Counted from the stretch's first letter, positions 10,308 to 20,923 are shown. The stretch is DNA of 64,000 bases from Betaproteobacteria bacterium (GCA_016867975.1 VGIC01000003.1:1-64000); one strand, 5' to 3'. Numbers and translations are program-made. The notes: a model not told the origin generated them from the letters alone.

Positions 10308-12065
10308 TTAAATTTTAGTCGTGATGCTTTTGAGCCAGCGCCAGACAAAGCTGTTAGGCATGTCAATGCCGTCTATGATGTAGCTAAGCGTTTTGTTGTT
10401 ATTCAAGGTATTGAATAGGGCAGACTTGGCTTCGGGCGTGGCACAAAGTAAGATCTGATCACCTTCCATCAGCGGGGTGTCCAGATTCGGGATCAGCGTA
10501 TTCTGATTGTTGCGGGAAAGCATCAGCGGAACAAGCGCGAGATGTTCATCACGGTTAGTCGGGTCTTGCGTCAGGTGTCTCAGTGTGACGATGACATTGC
10601 GTGCAGTCAATTCACTGATGGCATAAGTCTCTTCTTTACTCACCTTGATCGACCAAGTCTCAGGGACATTTTCGCCAACGATGGCTACCAGATGGCTGAT
10701 GAGATTATTTGACCATTCATTCGTCTGGCTGCGTACCAGCACCAGGAACTGTGCTAATAGCGGAGTGACCATGTGTGCCAGACATTCGTGGGCAATGATG
10801 TCGGTGGGCTGCATCGTGATGTTGGCATTAAAACGCTTGAACAATTCACCGTTATGCCGTTTGTTCTTTCTGATTACGACGAACAGGTTAGGATTTAGTT
10901 CGTAGGCGGTCATCACGATAGAGAGATTGTTAATGTCGTTATCAGTGCCAGCGACAAGCCCGGTGGCATTCATAATGTCAGCCTCTAGCAATGTTCTCGC
11001 TTCAGCACCGCTGCCGACAATGCAGTTGTCACAGCCAGTGAGTTCGGGGTCGGCCTCAATGATGGTTGTGGTGATCTGCTCTCGCGTTAAATTATCGACC
11101 ACCGACTTTCCAAATCGACCATATCCACAAACAATCCATCTGCCCCTTGGAGGGTACTCCGGTGGAGGGAGCTGATCGCCGGGGGTATCCGTGAGCCATT
11201 CATGCAGAATAAAACTGCCGATGGCATGTACGCGCATGACCAATTGCTCACCAAACAAAGTATAGGGGTTGATGATATGGTCGGTTCCGAAAGAGGCCAT
11301 GTTGGCAGCGATATCGTTACGCTCTGCGCGGGCAAGCACCGGTAGATCAGGCGCCATCAACTTCACTGCAACGGCAATGGCAAGGTTAGCCTCATCATTA
11401 TCCGTCAGCGTCACTACACCACTGCAGAAGCGGTGCAGGATACCCGCACGAATCAGGTTTTCTGGCAATTTGGCATCAGCGCAAAGGTGGGGAATGGCAT
11501 TGTGGCTGTTGCTGAGTTCTAGCTGATCGATACGTTCTTGCAGCGTTTCGATTACCACGACACGCATGCCTTTCTCATCGAGCGCTTTGGTTAATAGGCT
11601 GGCTGATTCGCCATAACTACATAAAATATAAAAAGGTTCTTGCAGTGCTTGGACTACATTCGCAAATCGATTGGTAATGATGGCGCGACGTAAGCCATCA
11701 TCCTGCAACAGGGCGATAATGCGCCCAATCGCATAGAACCAGGCGGTGACCGTCATGAAAATCGAAAAAATCATCCACAACCGCTGAGCATGGTTGAATG
11801 CGTAGGGAATCTCGCCAAAACCGATGGTGGTGGCGGTGTAGCTTACCACGTAAAAAGCATCAAAGACGCTCATTTGCCAAGGGTTTCCCTCAGCGTCAAC
11901 ACCAGGTATTAGGGTAAAGCCTAAAACGGATATGGCAAAACTGATAATAATCAGATTGATTGGCAAGCGCAGACGGCGCAGGATCAGAAAGAGAATGCTA
12001 TCCATGTGTACCGAGAAGGTAGGGCATGCAGGGCGTTTATCTACGCTGACTGATGGTCTCAGCAA
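10308..12065 (-). CDS. Ion channel protein with tandem TrkA-N/RCK domains (potassium-channel-like)
   Basis: Pore-like TATTIGFGEIPY, then GRWIVCGYGRFGKSVVDNL Rossmann motif; start likely Met at 12005 (MDSILFLILRRLRL). Confidence 0.8.
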   Translation of the reverse strand: MLRPSVSVDKRPACPTFSVHMDSILFLILRRLRLPINLIIISFAISVLGFTLIPGVDAEGNPWQMSVFDAFYVVSYTATTIGFGEIPYAFNHAQRLWMIFSIFMTVTAWFYAIGRIIALLQDDGLRRAIITNRFANVVQALQEPFYILCSYGESASLLTKALDEKGMRVVVIETLQERIDQLELSNSHNAIPHLCADAKLPENLIRAGILHRFCSGVVTLTDNDEANLAIAVAVKLMAPDLPVLARAERNDIAANMASFGTDHIINPYTLFGEQLVMRVHAIGSFILHEWLTDTPGDQLPPPEYPPRGRWIVCGYGRFGKSVVDNLTREQITTTIIEADPELTGCDNCIVGSGAEARTLLEADIMNATGLVAGTDNDINNLSIVMTAYELNPNLFVVIRKNKRHNGELFKRFNANITMQPTDIIAHECLAHMVTPLLAQFLVLVRSQTNEWSNNLISHLVAIVGENVPETWSIKVSKEETYAISELTARNVIVTLRHLTQDPTNRDEHLALVPLMLSRNNQNTLIPNLDTPLMEGDQILLCATPEAKSALFNTLNNNKTLSYIIDGIDMPNSFVWRWLKSITTKI

Positions 12066-12411
12066 TCAGCAGAATGACGGACACGATATTGGCCATCAGC
12101 GCGCCACCGGATAAAGAAACAATGTAAGTAATCAGGTCTGCGTCAGTCATTGTGCCAGCCAGTGTTGCCCACATGATAGCGGCCGCAATCAACTGTAAAT
12201 CAGCTGCTAGGCTGGTGGAGAGTAATATTGCCCCAACATGGGTGCGGTCGCCGAATTTCAACACGGTTGCGATCAGGCTGACGACGATTGCAGCGTACAA
12301 CTCATAAACATGGTGATGGTTAGGATTATCAATGTCACCGACAAAAAAACCAAAATTCAGTGTCATTGCCAGCACGATAAAAAAACCAAAGATTACTTTT
12401 TCCAGATTCAT
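12037..12411 (-). CDS. Small integral membrane protein (DUF6394-like)
   Basis: MNLEKVIFGFFIVLAMTLNFGFFVGDIDNPNHHHVYELYAAIVVSLIATVLKFGDRTHVGAILLSTSLAADLQL; adjacent to the ion channel gene. Confidence 0.65.
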   Translation of the reverse strand: MNLEKVIFGFFIVLAMTLNFGFFVGDIDNPNHHHVYELYAAIVVSLIATVLKFGDRTHVGAILLSTSLAADLQLIAAAIMWATLAGTMTDADLITYIVSLSGGALMANIVSVILLIAETISQRR

Positions 12412-12507
12412 GTGTTTGCTCCAAACGGTGACCATTAACGGCGTTCAATGTCAATTAGCATAATAATTGCCTAATTACGGGTATTATACAAGCTACAAAT
12501 TTTGGTG

Positions 12508-12844
12508 TTAAGGAAGCACGGAACAAGTCTCCATGAACCACGTTGCAATAAATGAAGCGAAGCGTCATGCCAACAAATGGCAATTTGAGATGATTGCAAG
12601 GCGTGCGAGCAGAGCCTGCCCCCGAAAGTTTGAATCGGGGGGTGTAGTCATTCTACAAAGCCAAGGAGCACAACGAAGCAAGCGCGCAAATTTATTGCAA
12701 CCCTTATGGGCACAGGGTTTGCGGGCGGTCTGCTGTGTTAGACTTCTTGCGAAGGGAATGACCATTCGCTACAAAGTCTGCCGTACATCCCATCCCGCAA
12801 ACCTCATGTGCGTGGTCATGAGGACTTGTTCCGTGCTTCCTTAA
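12508..12844. mobile_element. MITE-like element with perfect 22-bp terminal inverted repeats
   Basis: ttaaggaagcacggaacaagtc at 12508-12529 and its exact reverse complement at 12823-12844; imperfect TIR extension (ccatgaaccacg / catgaccacg). Confidence 0.8.
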
Positions 12845-12846
12845 GT

Positions 12847-13812
12847 ATGCATCAACACCAATTACCGCCAGCGATTTTTTTGATGGGGCCGACTGCCAGT
12901 GGCAAGACAGGCCTTGCGGTTAAACTATACTCAGAGCTTCCATTGGACTCAAAGCTGTCGGTGGAGTTAATCAGTGTCGATTCTGCTTTGGTGTTTACCG
13001 AGATGAACATAGGCACTGCTAAGCCAGACAGCACAACCTTGGCGAATGCACCGCATCATTTAATCGATATTATTCCACCAACAGAAGCCTATTCTGCGGC
13101 GAATTTTAGAACGGACGCCTTACGTTTGATGGCTGATATCACGCAGCGCGGCAAGATCCCGCTGTTGGTGGGCGGCACCATGCTTTATTTCAAAGCGCTA
13201 CAGGATGGGTTGAGCAACTTGCCGGAAGCGAATCCTGCAATTCGCGAACAGATCGAGCACGAAGCTGCGCAGATAGGCTGGCCGGCGATGCATGCTAAGC
13301 TGGCTGTGGTTGATCCGCAAACGGCAGCACGCCTACAGCCTACGGATATGCAACGCATTGAACGGGCGCTGGAAGTTTACCAAATCAGCGGTAAAACGAT
13401 GACTGAATTACATCAGGCATCAACGGGGGAGGCGCTGCCATATCGTCTGTTGAAAATCGCTTTGCTCCCAGGTGACCGTCAAGTGCTGCATGCGCGAATT
13501 GCACAGCGGTTTGACCAAATGTTGGCAGACGGTTTTATTGATGAAGTGAAAGCGCTTAAAGCAAAATATCCGACACTGACACCTGATTCAACTGCTATGC
13601 GTTGTGTGGGCTATCGTCAGGCGTTAGAGCATCTGGCAGGAGCGTATGATTTAGCCGAACTCCGTGATAGAGGAATATTTGCCACACGGCAATTGGCAAA
13701 GCGACAGCTGACTTGGCTACGAGGAATGGATGATTTAGTCGAGGTGGATTGTCTAGATCCGGCCTTGCATGAAATGGTCAGGAATAAGATACTCGAGTTC
13801 ATGAGCGGGTGA
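12847..13812 (+). CDS. miaA: tRNA dimethylallyltransferase
   Basis: [34 protein letters not shown]; start at [11 protein letters not shown] just outside the element. Confidence 0.95.
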   Translation: MHQHQLPPAIFLMGPTASGKTGLAVKLYSELPLDSKLSVELISVDSALVFTEMNIGTAKPDSTTLANAPHHLIDIIPPTEAYSAANFRTDALRLMADITQRGKIPLLVGGTMLYFKALQDGLSNLPEANPAIREQIEHEAAQIGWPAMHAKLAVVDPQTAARLQPTDMQRIERALEVYQISGKTMTELHQASTGEALPYRLLKIALLPGDRQVLHARIAQRFDQMLADGFIDEVKALKAKYPTLTPDSTAMRCVGYRQALEHLAGAYDLAELRDRGIFATRQLAKRQLTWLRGMDDLVEVDCLDPALHEMVRNKILEFMSG

Positions 13813-13857
13813 CAAGACGAAAAGCCGTGGACTCAAGCATGAAACGGTGTTGCGGTG

Positions 13858-15048
13858 TTAATAGTTTTGGCGGATACGATGCGCGGCTTCGATACACTCA
13901 TCGTAAGAGGCTACCAGTGCCATGCGCACAAAATTCTTGCCTGGATTAATGCCGTGCGCATCACGCGCAAGAAAGCTTCCTGGCAGAACGGTAATGTTCA
14001 AATCACGGTGTAGTTGCACTGCAAATTCGGTATCTGAAACATTCTGATTTTTGATTTTGGCCCAAAGGTAGAACGCGGCGTCTGGTAAGGCTACATCAAG
14101 CACATCGGTAAGTAGTGGCGTTACATCCTTAAACTTTTGTGTGTATAGTTTCCGGTTTTCTATCACATGTTGTTCGTCGTTCCATGCGGCGACTGAGGCA
14201 GCCTGCACCGCAGGATTCATCGCACAGCCATGATAAGTGCGGTAGAGCGCAAAGGCTTCGATGATGCGCTCATCGCCTGCGACAAAGCCGGAGCGCATGC
14301 CTGGCACATTGGAACGTTTCGACAGTGAGCTGAACACCACTAGGTTCTTGTAATCACGGCCCAGTTGATAAGCCGCTTGTAAGGCACCTAGTGGCGGATT
14401 CGATTCGTCGAAGTAGATTTCTGAGTAGCACTCATCCGCCGCGATCACAAAGCCGTACTTGTCTGATAACTCAAAAATGGTTTGCCACTGTGCCAGGCTC
14501 ATGACTTTGCCAGAGGGGTTGCCAGGACTGCATACGTAAGCCAGTTGCGTTCTCGCTAACACTTCTTCCGGTACGCTACTAAAGTCCATTTCATGGTTGT
14601 TTTGTGGTAGCGTGTTGATAAAATGAGGCGTGGCGCCAGCCAAGAGTGCTGCACCTTCGTAGATCTGGTAGAAGGGGTTGGGCGAGATGATTACAGGGTT
14701 GCTTTTGCTTTTATCGATGATGACCTGTGCAAATGCAAATAAGGCTTCACGACTCCCTGTTACGGGTAGAATGGCTTTCTCAGGATTCAATGCTGGTATT
14801 GCATAGCGGCGTGAAATCCACTGGGAAATGGCATTGCGCAATTCGCCAGAGCCAATTGTAGTGGGGTAATTGGCCAGCCCAGCCAGATTGTCCACTAGCG
14901 CATCCTTGATCAATTGCGGGGTTGCGTGCTTAGGCTCTCCGATGGAAAGGTTGATCGGTTTGTAGTCGGGGTTGGGCGTGATACCTTTAAATAGGTCGCG
15001 TAGACGCTGAAAAGGGTATGGCTGCAATAGAGTCAGATTAGGATTCAT
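13858..15048 (-). CDS. dapC: Succinyldiaminopimelate transaminase
   Basis: Class I aminotransferase: MNPNLTLLQPYPFQRLRDLFKGITPN...SLSKRSNVPGMRSGFVAGD. Confidence 0.9.
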   Translation of the reverse strand: MNPNLTLLQPYPFQRLRDLFKGITPNPDYKPINLSIGEPKHATPQLIKDALVDNLAGLANYPTTIGSGELRNAISQWISRRYAIPALNPEKAILPVTGSREALFAFAQVIIDKSKSNPVIISPNPFYQIYEGAALLAGATPHFINTLPQNNHEMDFSSVPEEVLARTQLAYVCSPGNPSGKVMSLAQWQTIFELSDKYGFVIAADECYSEIYFDESNPPLGALQAAYQLGRDYKNLVVFSSLSKRSNVPGMRSGFVAGDERIIEAFALYRTYHGCAMNPAVQAASVAAWNDEQHVIENRKLYTQKFKDVTPLLTDVLDVALPDAAFYLWAKIKNQNVSDTEFAVQLHRDLNITVLPGSFLARDAHGINPGKNFVRMALVASYDECIEAAHRIRQNY

Positions 15049-15074
15049 AGCCGCATATTATATTAGGAAGCAAT

Positions 15075-15959
15075 GTGAGCAACAGCAATAACAGAAATTT
15101 TTTTGCGGTTTTTGGAGTGCTCTTTGGTGCGGTGTGTTGGGGCGTGATATGGTATCCCTACCGTTTGCTGGCCGAAAGTGGCATCTCCGGCGTAACCTCT
15201 AGTTTGTACACTTACGTGATTGCCAGCGTACTCGGCATGTTGCTCTACGCAGGGCAGTGGCGGGGTGTGGCTAGGTTGCCTCTAAGTGTTGCTTGGCTTG
15301 CCTTGGCGGCTGGCTGGACCAATCTGAGTTACGTGCTTGCAATCATTGATGGTGAGGTGATGCGGGTGATGCTGCTATTCTACTTGTCTCCTGTTTGGAC
15401 ATTGATACTGGCGCACTTTTGGTTGAAAGAAAAAACCCAGATTTCTGGATATGTGACGATCATTGTGTCTTTATTGGGCGCTACGGTGATGTTGCATGAT
15501 CCACAGACTGGTAGCTGGCCATTGCCGAGAGAGATGTCCGAGTGGTTGGCGCTCGGGTCGGGGATGGGATTTTCGCTGACCAATGTCATCACACGCAAAT
15601 CCAGTCATTTGAGCTTGCAGGCTAAAACACTATCAGTTTGGCTGGGAGTGATGTTTGTTTCAATACTGTTTCTCGCTTTTGATTCCTCTTGGTTACCTAA
15701 GGTATCAGATTTTAGTCCCCAGAATGTGCTACTGATGTCGATGATTGCACTTTGCCTCATGGCGGCCACACTGTTTGTACAATACGGAGTTAGTAGAATC
15801 GCCGCTACGAGTGCCTCTGTTTTATTTTTGTTCGAATTGGTGATTGCGGCAGTTGCTTCTTATTATCTGGCCCATGAGTCCATGTCTGCGCATGAGTGGC
15901 TGGGCGGCGCCTTGATTGTTGCTGCCGCAGTCTATGCAGCAACCACGCATCGTGATTAG
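15075..15959 (+). CDS. EamA/DMT family transporter
   Basis: About 10 hydrophobic segments, EamA-type repeats; start codon uncertain. Confidence 0.82.
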   Translation: MSNSNNRNFFAVFGVLFGAVCWGVIWYPYRLLAESGISGVTSSLYTYVIASVLGMLLYAGQWRGVARLPLSVAWLALAAGWTNLSYVLAIIDGEVMRVMLLFYLSPVWTLILAHFWLKEKTQISGYVTIIVSLLGATVMLHDPQTGSWPLPREMSEWLALGSGMGFSLTNVITRKSSHLSLQAKTLSVWLGVMFVSILFLAFDSSWLPKVSDFSPQNVLLMSMIALCLMAATLFVQYGVSRIAATSASVLFLFELVIAAVASYYLAHESMSAHEWLGGALIVAAAVYAATTHRD

Positions 15960-16146
15960 CTTGAGAAAGTGCCGTTGGTGTTTGAGCCTTCAGCGGCAAA
16001 GCGAATCTTGAGCGACAGGTCATTGCGCGATCTGCATATGCTTGCACAAATTTTTCACGACATTTTTCAAAATTATGGTTGGAATAGAGTCATAGGAAGG
16101 ATATATGGATTTGAAACAGTGCCATGCCTCGTTCTTTTGTGCTGTA

Positions 16147-18867
16147 CTAATGTTTCCGATGTGTTGCTACTAATCGTTTAAGTTCTGGCACGCAAGAACC
16201 GCACTCGGTACCACATTTCAACTTGTTCTTTAAGGTTATCAAGTCTGCACCTAGTTGAATGTTTTCAATAATGTCGCTCTCAGCAACGTCCAGGCAGTTG
16301 CAGATTATTTTGCCACGACTGCGTTGACCGGTAGGTGGTGCACTCATCGGTGCAAGCGCCCAACGCCGTAGCTCTGAGCTAAATTCCCCTGTTACCATCA
16401 TTTCCTTGAGCCATGCAGTAGCGATGGTCTCTCCTACTAGGCGCACTCCAGTGACCTCTTGTTTTTCGGCAATATTTTCTACCCAAACGCGTTTGCAAAC
16501 ACCACGTTTAACATCATTGTAATGCAGTAAAGGGGTTTCTCCGGTAATTCCTAGTGCCTTGTCAATTTCCAAGATGAGCGATGAATCAGGGGCATGGGGA
16601 TGTGCTGCACGTAAAATGAGCATCCCAGCATGATGCTCGTTTGCCTTTCCGAATAATCCGCAACTTGCGTATTCAAAGTGATGCAAAAAGTCTCGGATTT
16701 TTTGTAGGGCATCGACATTGCTAAGTGTGCGCATGACGGTCATACGCCAAGGCAACGCTAGCTTTTCAATTTTAATGGTGGCATGTTTGAGTTCTGGTTG
16801 TTTAGAGCTTTTGTCAAAGCCTTCAGGCATGAGTGCATTGACCCCCAGACCATGCATAAATTGACTTCCCCAATGTATGGCCACAAACGTTTGAGAGGGG
16901 GGTATCTCTTTTGATGCTTGTACGGGCAATATCAGATGACCACGTTTATTGCTGATTTTCACGATGTCTCCATTGCTGATGGAGCGTCGCGCCATATCGT
17001 CGGCGTGCATGTAAATGACAGGTTCTTCAGCATGGTTGAACAGTTGCGCGACTGTGCCCGTGCGGCTCATGCCATGCCATTGGTCGCGTAGCCTTCCGGT
17101 GAGTAAATGCAGCGGATGACGGGCATCGGTTTTGTCAACGGTACCCTTGTATGCGGTGTTAATAAACTGCGCTTTTCCGTCAGGTTTCTGGAAAATGCCA
17201 TCAGTATATAGACGCGCCTTGCCAGTAGTGTTGCCGGTTACAAACGGCCATTGTTGCGGACCTTGTTTATCCAAGAGTGCGTAACTTAATCCTGTAATAT
17301 CTAAGTCTCGACCACGCGTAGTTTCGCGGTGCTCGTTAAAAATCTGCTCAGCACTGTTGTAAGGGAACAAGGTTTTAGCGACATCTTTTGCCAAACGTTT
17401 TTCTAGGCGCTGCGCGAAATCCACCATAATTGCCCAGTCATGGCGTGCTTCAGCAGGGGCTGTAATAGCAGGGAGTACGTGCGTAATCCGGCGCTCTGAA
17501 TTGGTCACTGTTCCTTCTTTTTCACCCCAGGTACTGGCGGGCAGAAGTACATCGGCATATTGGCAGGTATCTGTATTGGCGTAGGCGTCTTGCACAACTA
17601 CTAGCTCTGCGTGCTGCAAGGACGTTCTCACTTGATTCAAATTCGGCATGGAGTGTGCTGGGTTGGTGCAGGCGATCCAGATAGCTTTGATGCTGTCATT
17701 TTTCAAGGAATCAAACATCTCAACCGCAGTCTTGCCTGGAGTAGCGGGTACGCTTTCAACACCCCAGAATGTAGCGACTTCTTCCCGATGTTCTGGAATG
17801 GCTAAATCTCGGTGTGCTGAAAGTAAATTCGCCATGCCGCCTACTTCACGTCCGCCCATGGCATTGGTTTGGCCGGTGAGCGAGAAAGGCCCCGTGCCTG
17901 GTTTTCCGATTTGTCCGGTAGCCAAATGCAAGTTAATCAACGCGGAATTTTTCTCTGTACCATGAATGGATTGGTTAAGCCCTTGGCAGTACAAAGATAA
18001 GCTTGGTCCAGCGCCAAACCACTTGGCCGCGGTAATAATGTCAGATTCTTTGATGCCACAAATATCAGCTACCATTTTGGGCGTATATTCGCGGATGGTT
18101 TCTTTCAGTTCAGCAAATCCGTTGGTATGGGCGTTGATGTAGGCCATATCCAGCAAACCTTCCCATAATATGACGTGTAGCATGCCGTTAAATAGGGCGA
18201 CATCGGTGCCAGGCTGAATCGCTAGATGCAGATCGGCCGCCTCAGCCGTGTCAGTTCGTCTTGGGTCAACCACGATGATTTTTAGGTGGGGGTTCTTTTC
18301 TTTTGCAGCTTCGATGCGACGGAAGACAATTGGGTGTGCAAATGCGGTGTTACTGCCGGCGATGAACAAGCAATGGGTATGGTCGATATCTTCATAGCAG
18401 GCTGGCTGTGCGTCTGAGCCAAGTGTATCTTTGTAGCCAGTAACGGCTGAACTCATACATAACCTAGAGTTAGTGTCGATATTGTTGGTGCCAATTAGTC
18501 CTTTCGCCAGCTTGTTGAACACGTAATAATCTTCGGTCAATAACTGCCCAGAAATATAAAACGCAACAGAATCAGACCCATATTTTTCAATGGTCTGAGC
18601 GAATTTTTCAGTTAAATAATCGAGGCTCTCATCCCATGAAACTCGTTTACGAGGGGCTTCACGCGTGACACGCATCTCAGGGTAAAGTAGGCGATTATCG
18701 AGTTTAGCGGTGAGATGCAGGGTTGAGCCTTTGGTACATAAACGCCCAAAGTTGGCAGGGTGGTCGGGATCACCCTTTACATCAATGATTTTGTCGTTTT
18801 CAGTATGGATGATGACACCGCAGCCAACGCCGCAGTAACAACAGATGGATTTTATTTGGTTAAGCAA
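16147..18867 (-). CDS. nasA: Assimilatory nitrate reductase catalytic subunit (molybdopterin oxidoreductase with C-terminal BFD-like [2Fe-2S] segment)
   Basis: CCYCGVGCGVIIHTE, TGQTNAMGGREVGGMANLLSAHRDL, C-terminal CNCLDVAESDI...CGTECGSCVPEL. Confidence 0.93.
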   Translation of the reverse strand: MLNQIKSICCYCGVGCGVIIHTENDKIIDVKGDPDHPANFGRLCTKGSTLHLTAKLDNRLLYPEMRVTREAPRKRVSWDESLDYLTEKFAQTIEKYGSDSVAFYISGQLLTEDYYVFNKLAKGLIGTNNIDTNSRLCMSSAVTGYKDTLGSDAQPACYEDIDHTHCLFIAGSNTAFAHPIVFRRIEAAKEKNPHLKIIVVDPRRTDTAEAADLHLAIQPGTDVALFNGMLHVILWEGLLDMAYINAHTNGFAELKETIREYTPKMVADICGIKESDIITAAKWFGAGPSLSLYCQGLNQSIHGTEKNSALINLHLATGQIGKPGTGPFSLTGQTNAMGGREVGGMANLLSAHRDLAIPEHREEVATFWGVESVPATPGKTAVEMFDSLKNDSIKAIWIACTNPAHSMPNLNQVRTSLQHAELVVVQDAYANTDTCQYADVLLPASTWGEKEGTVTNSERRITHVLPAITAPAEARHDWAIMVDFAQRLEKRLAKDVAKTLFPYNSAEQIFNEHRETTRGRDLDITGLSYALLDKQGPQQWPFVTGNTTGKARLYTDGIFQKPDGKAQFINTAYKGTVDKTDARHPLHLLTGRLRDQWHGMSRTGTVAQLFNHAEEPVIYMHADDMARRSISNGDIVKISNKRGHLILPVQASKEIPPSQTFVAIHWGSQFMHGLGVNALMPEGFDKSSKQPELKHATIKIEKLALPWRMTVMRTLSNVDALQKIRDFLHHFEYASCGLFGKANEHHAGMLILRAAHPHAPDSSLILEIDKALGITGETPLLHYNDVKRGVCKRVWVENIAEKQEVTGVRLVGETIATAWLKEMMVTGEFSSELRRWALAPMSAPPTGQRSRGKIICNCLDVAESDIIENIQLGADLITLKNKLKCGTECGSCVPELKRLVATHRKH

Positions 18868-18872
18868 AACGA

Positions 18873-19196
18873 TTACTCTTTTAATTCTAGATACACGATG
18901 CCTTCTTCAACTTTTGTATTAAAGCAGGCGGTCTGACCAACATCAGGTTCTTCAGCCTTGCCGTCCACTAGGCTGATTTTCCAGCTATGCAGTGGGCAGG
19001 CCACTTTGTCACCGTAAACAATGCCTTGTGACAAAGGTCCGCCTTTGTGCGGACAGCTATTGTTGACAGCAAAAATGCGGTCGTCCTCGGTACGAAACAC
19101 CCCAATGTCTGTAGTTTTAGTGCGTACAACGCGTGCGCCTAATTTAGGGATTTCATTAAATGGCGCTACTTTTACCCAATTACTCATTCCAACCAC
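18873..19196 (-). CDS. nirD: Nitrite reductase small subunit (Rieske-like)
   Basis: NNSCPHKGGPLSQGIV..VACPLHSWKISLVDGKA; start probably MSNWVKV. Confidence 0.92.
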   Translation of the reverse strand: MVGMSNWVKVAPFNEIPKLGARVVRTKTTDIGVFRTEDDRIFAVNNSCPHKGGPLSQGIVYGDKVACPLHSWKISLVDGKAEEPDVGQTACFNTKVEEGIVYLELKE

Positions 19197-19202
19197 CTTT
19201 GT

Positions 19203-20897
19203 TTAAGAAACTACCAATAAATATATTAATAAGAAATTCAGAACCAGCGAGAAAATCGCAATCCACTGCCACTTTACCAGTCTTGCACGTGCAATCAGTG
19301 GTGTACGGGCTGGTGCTAGAATTGGCTTGAGCTCTCCGCGTTCTAGGGCGATTAGCATTTCCTCTGCTGTTTCAAATCTATGTTTTACATCACGCGCAAT
19401 GGCTTTGAGTATGATGTTCTCCACCCAATAGGGAATGTCTGGTCTGTATCGGGTGGGCGGAATCGGTTCGCCAAATTTAGGATGCTGGAATGGCTCAATC
19501 TCTCCATACGGATATTTACGTGTCAGTAAGTGATAGAGCGTGACCCCCGCCGCATAAATATCACTTTGTGATGTTGCAGATTGCCCTTCATATAGCTCGG
19601 GTGCCATAAAGCTAGGCGTACCCGGATTCTGCGCTGTGTCCACAACGGCGACACTGCTACTCAATGCGACACCTAAATCTAAAATACGCAGACGCTGGTC
19701 AGTTGCTTGGTGCAGATTGTCTGGCTTGATGTCGCGATGCACAATGTTCAGTCTATGCAATGCGCCTATGCCGCGCATCATGTCTATGCCAATTTTGGTC
19801 GCTTCCGATATGGTAAAGTGATGCCCGTTATTTAAGTGCTGTTGGAGGGTGGCGCCCTCATGCCAGCTCATTACGTAATAAAGCTTGCTACGTTTTTCTA
19901 CCGAAACAGGAAACACCTGTGGCAGATATTTCGAAACCACGCGCTTGGCCAGCCATTCTTCATTGAGTAAGCCATTACAACTTTCTACATCATCCGCGAG
20001 TTGTGGCTGTAATGTCTTCAGAACAAATAGCTGACGACTCGTCATATGGCGCACTTTGTAAAGTAAGCTGGCGCGAGATTCATACAGGACTTCAACAAGT
20101 TCAAAGTCGTCGATACTGTCACCGACGTTTAGTTTATTCGGCACACTGAGATGCTTCCCGCCTGCTAGCAGTTCAGATAGCGTGTCTTCGCCAATTTGCG
20201 TGATTTTCACCACAACTGCGGTGGCGTTGTCCTGACTGCCTTTTTCAATGGCAGTTTTAGTCAGATGATCGCAAATCATCTGCGGACTATCATAAAGCCC
20301 AAGCGTTTTATGGATGGCTTGTTCGCCTAATGTCTCCCATACGCCATCGCTCATCAGGGCGAACAAATCATTCGTGTGTAGCGCTCCATCAGAAAAATCC
20401 ACTTCCAGATGCGTATCAAGCCCTACGGCACGTTTTAATACATGCCGCATATCAGGTCTATCCCAGACATGGTCAGTTGTCAGTTGTTTTAATTGACCAT
20501 TGCGCAATAGATAAATGCGGGTGTCACCTACGTGCGCTGAATAATAGCGCTGTCCGCGCAATACCAGCAACGATAGTGTCGTGGCCATGCCAGCCATATC
20601 GCGGTTGGCATTTGCCTGAGCAATTAGCCAGCGGTTAGCTGCAGTGAGTACTTTGTCGAGAGAAGTAAGCGGCTCCCAAGTATCCGGTGTGGCATAGTAG
20701 TCAGACGTTACTGTGCGCATGATCATTTCAGAAGCTTCGCCTCCGCCTGCATTGCCACTTACGCCATCTGCTACAGCAACCATGGCACCTTTAATGCTCA
20801 GTTGCTCGCTTACCGGGGTGACCACGCCTACATAATCTTCATTACGTGTACGTGGCCCGGTTAGGCTGGATTGACCGACTATGAATTGAAGTGACAT
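19203..20897 (-). CDS. Bifunctional PP2C-type phosphatase / Ser-Thr protein kinase with C-terminal TM helix
   Basis: PP2C: GPRTRNEDYVGV, VADGVSGNAGG; kinase: HRLNIVHRDIKPDNLH, PGTPSFMAPELYEG. Confidence 0.93.
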   Translation of the reverse strand: MSLQFIVGQSSLTGPRTRNEDYVGVVTPVSEQLSIKGAMVAVADGVSGNAGGGEASEMIMRTVTSDYYATPDTWEPLTSLDKVLTAANRWLIAQANANRDMAGMATTLSLLVLRGQRYYSAHVGDTRIYLLRNGQLKQLTTDHVWDRPDMRHVLKRAVGLDTHLEVDFSDGALHTNDLFALMSDGVWETLGEQAIHKTLGLYDSPQMICDHLTKTAIEKGSQDNATAVVVKITQIGEDTLSELLAGGKHLSVPNKLNVGDSIDDFELVEVLYESRASLLYKVRHMTSRQLFVLKTLQPQLADDVESCNGLLNEEWLAKRVVSKYLPQVFPVSVEKRSKLYYVMSWHEGATLQQHLNNGHHFTISEATKIGIDMMRGIGALHRLNIVHRDIKPDNLHQATDQRLRILDLGVALSSSVAVVDTAQNPGTPSFMAPELYEGQSATSQSDIYAAGVTLYHLLTRKYPYGEIEPFQHPKFGEPIPPTRYRPDIPYWVENIILKAIARDVKHRFETAEEMLIALERGELKPILAPARTPLIARARLVKWQWIAIFSLVLNFLLIYLLVVS

Positions 20898-20923
20898 ACG
20901 ATATTATATGCTGTGCCTTACAA

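Noticed and set aside
12533-12844. 103-aa + strand ORF
   Set aside because: It spans the TIR-bounded element exactly, starting and stopping inside the inverted repeats, with no recognisable protein features.
19203-20897. PP2C/kinase as part of an anti-phage defence module
   Set aside because: Kinase-phosphatase fusions can appear in defence loci, but here the gene sits tightly within a nitrate assimilation operon, an arrangement I recall from other proteobacteria.
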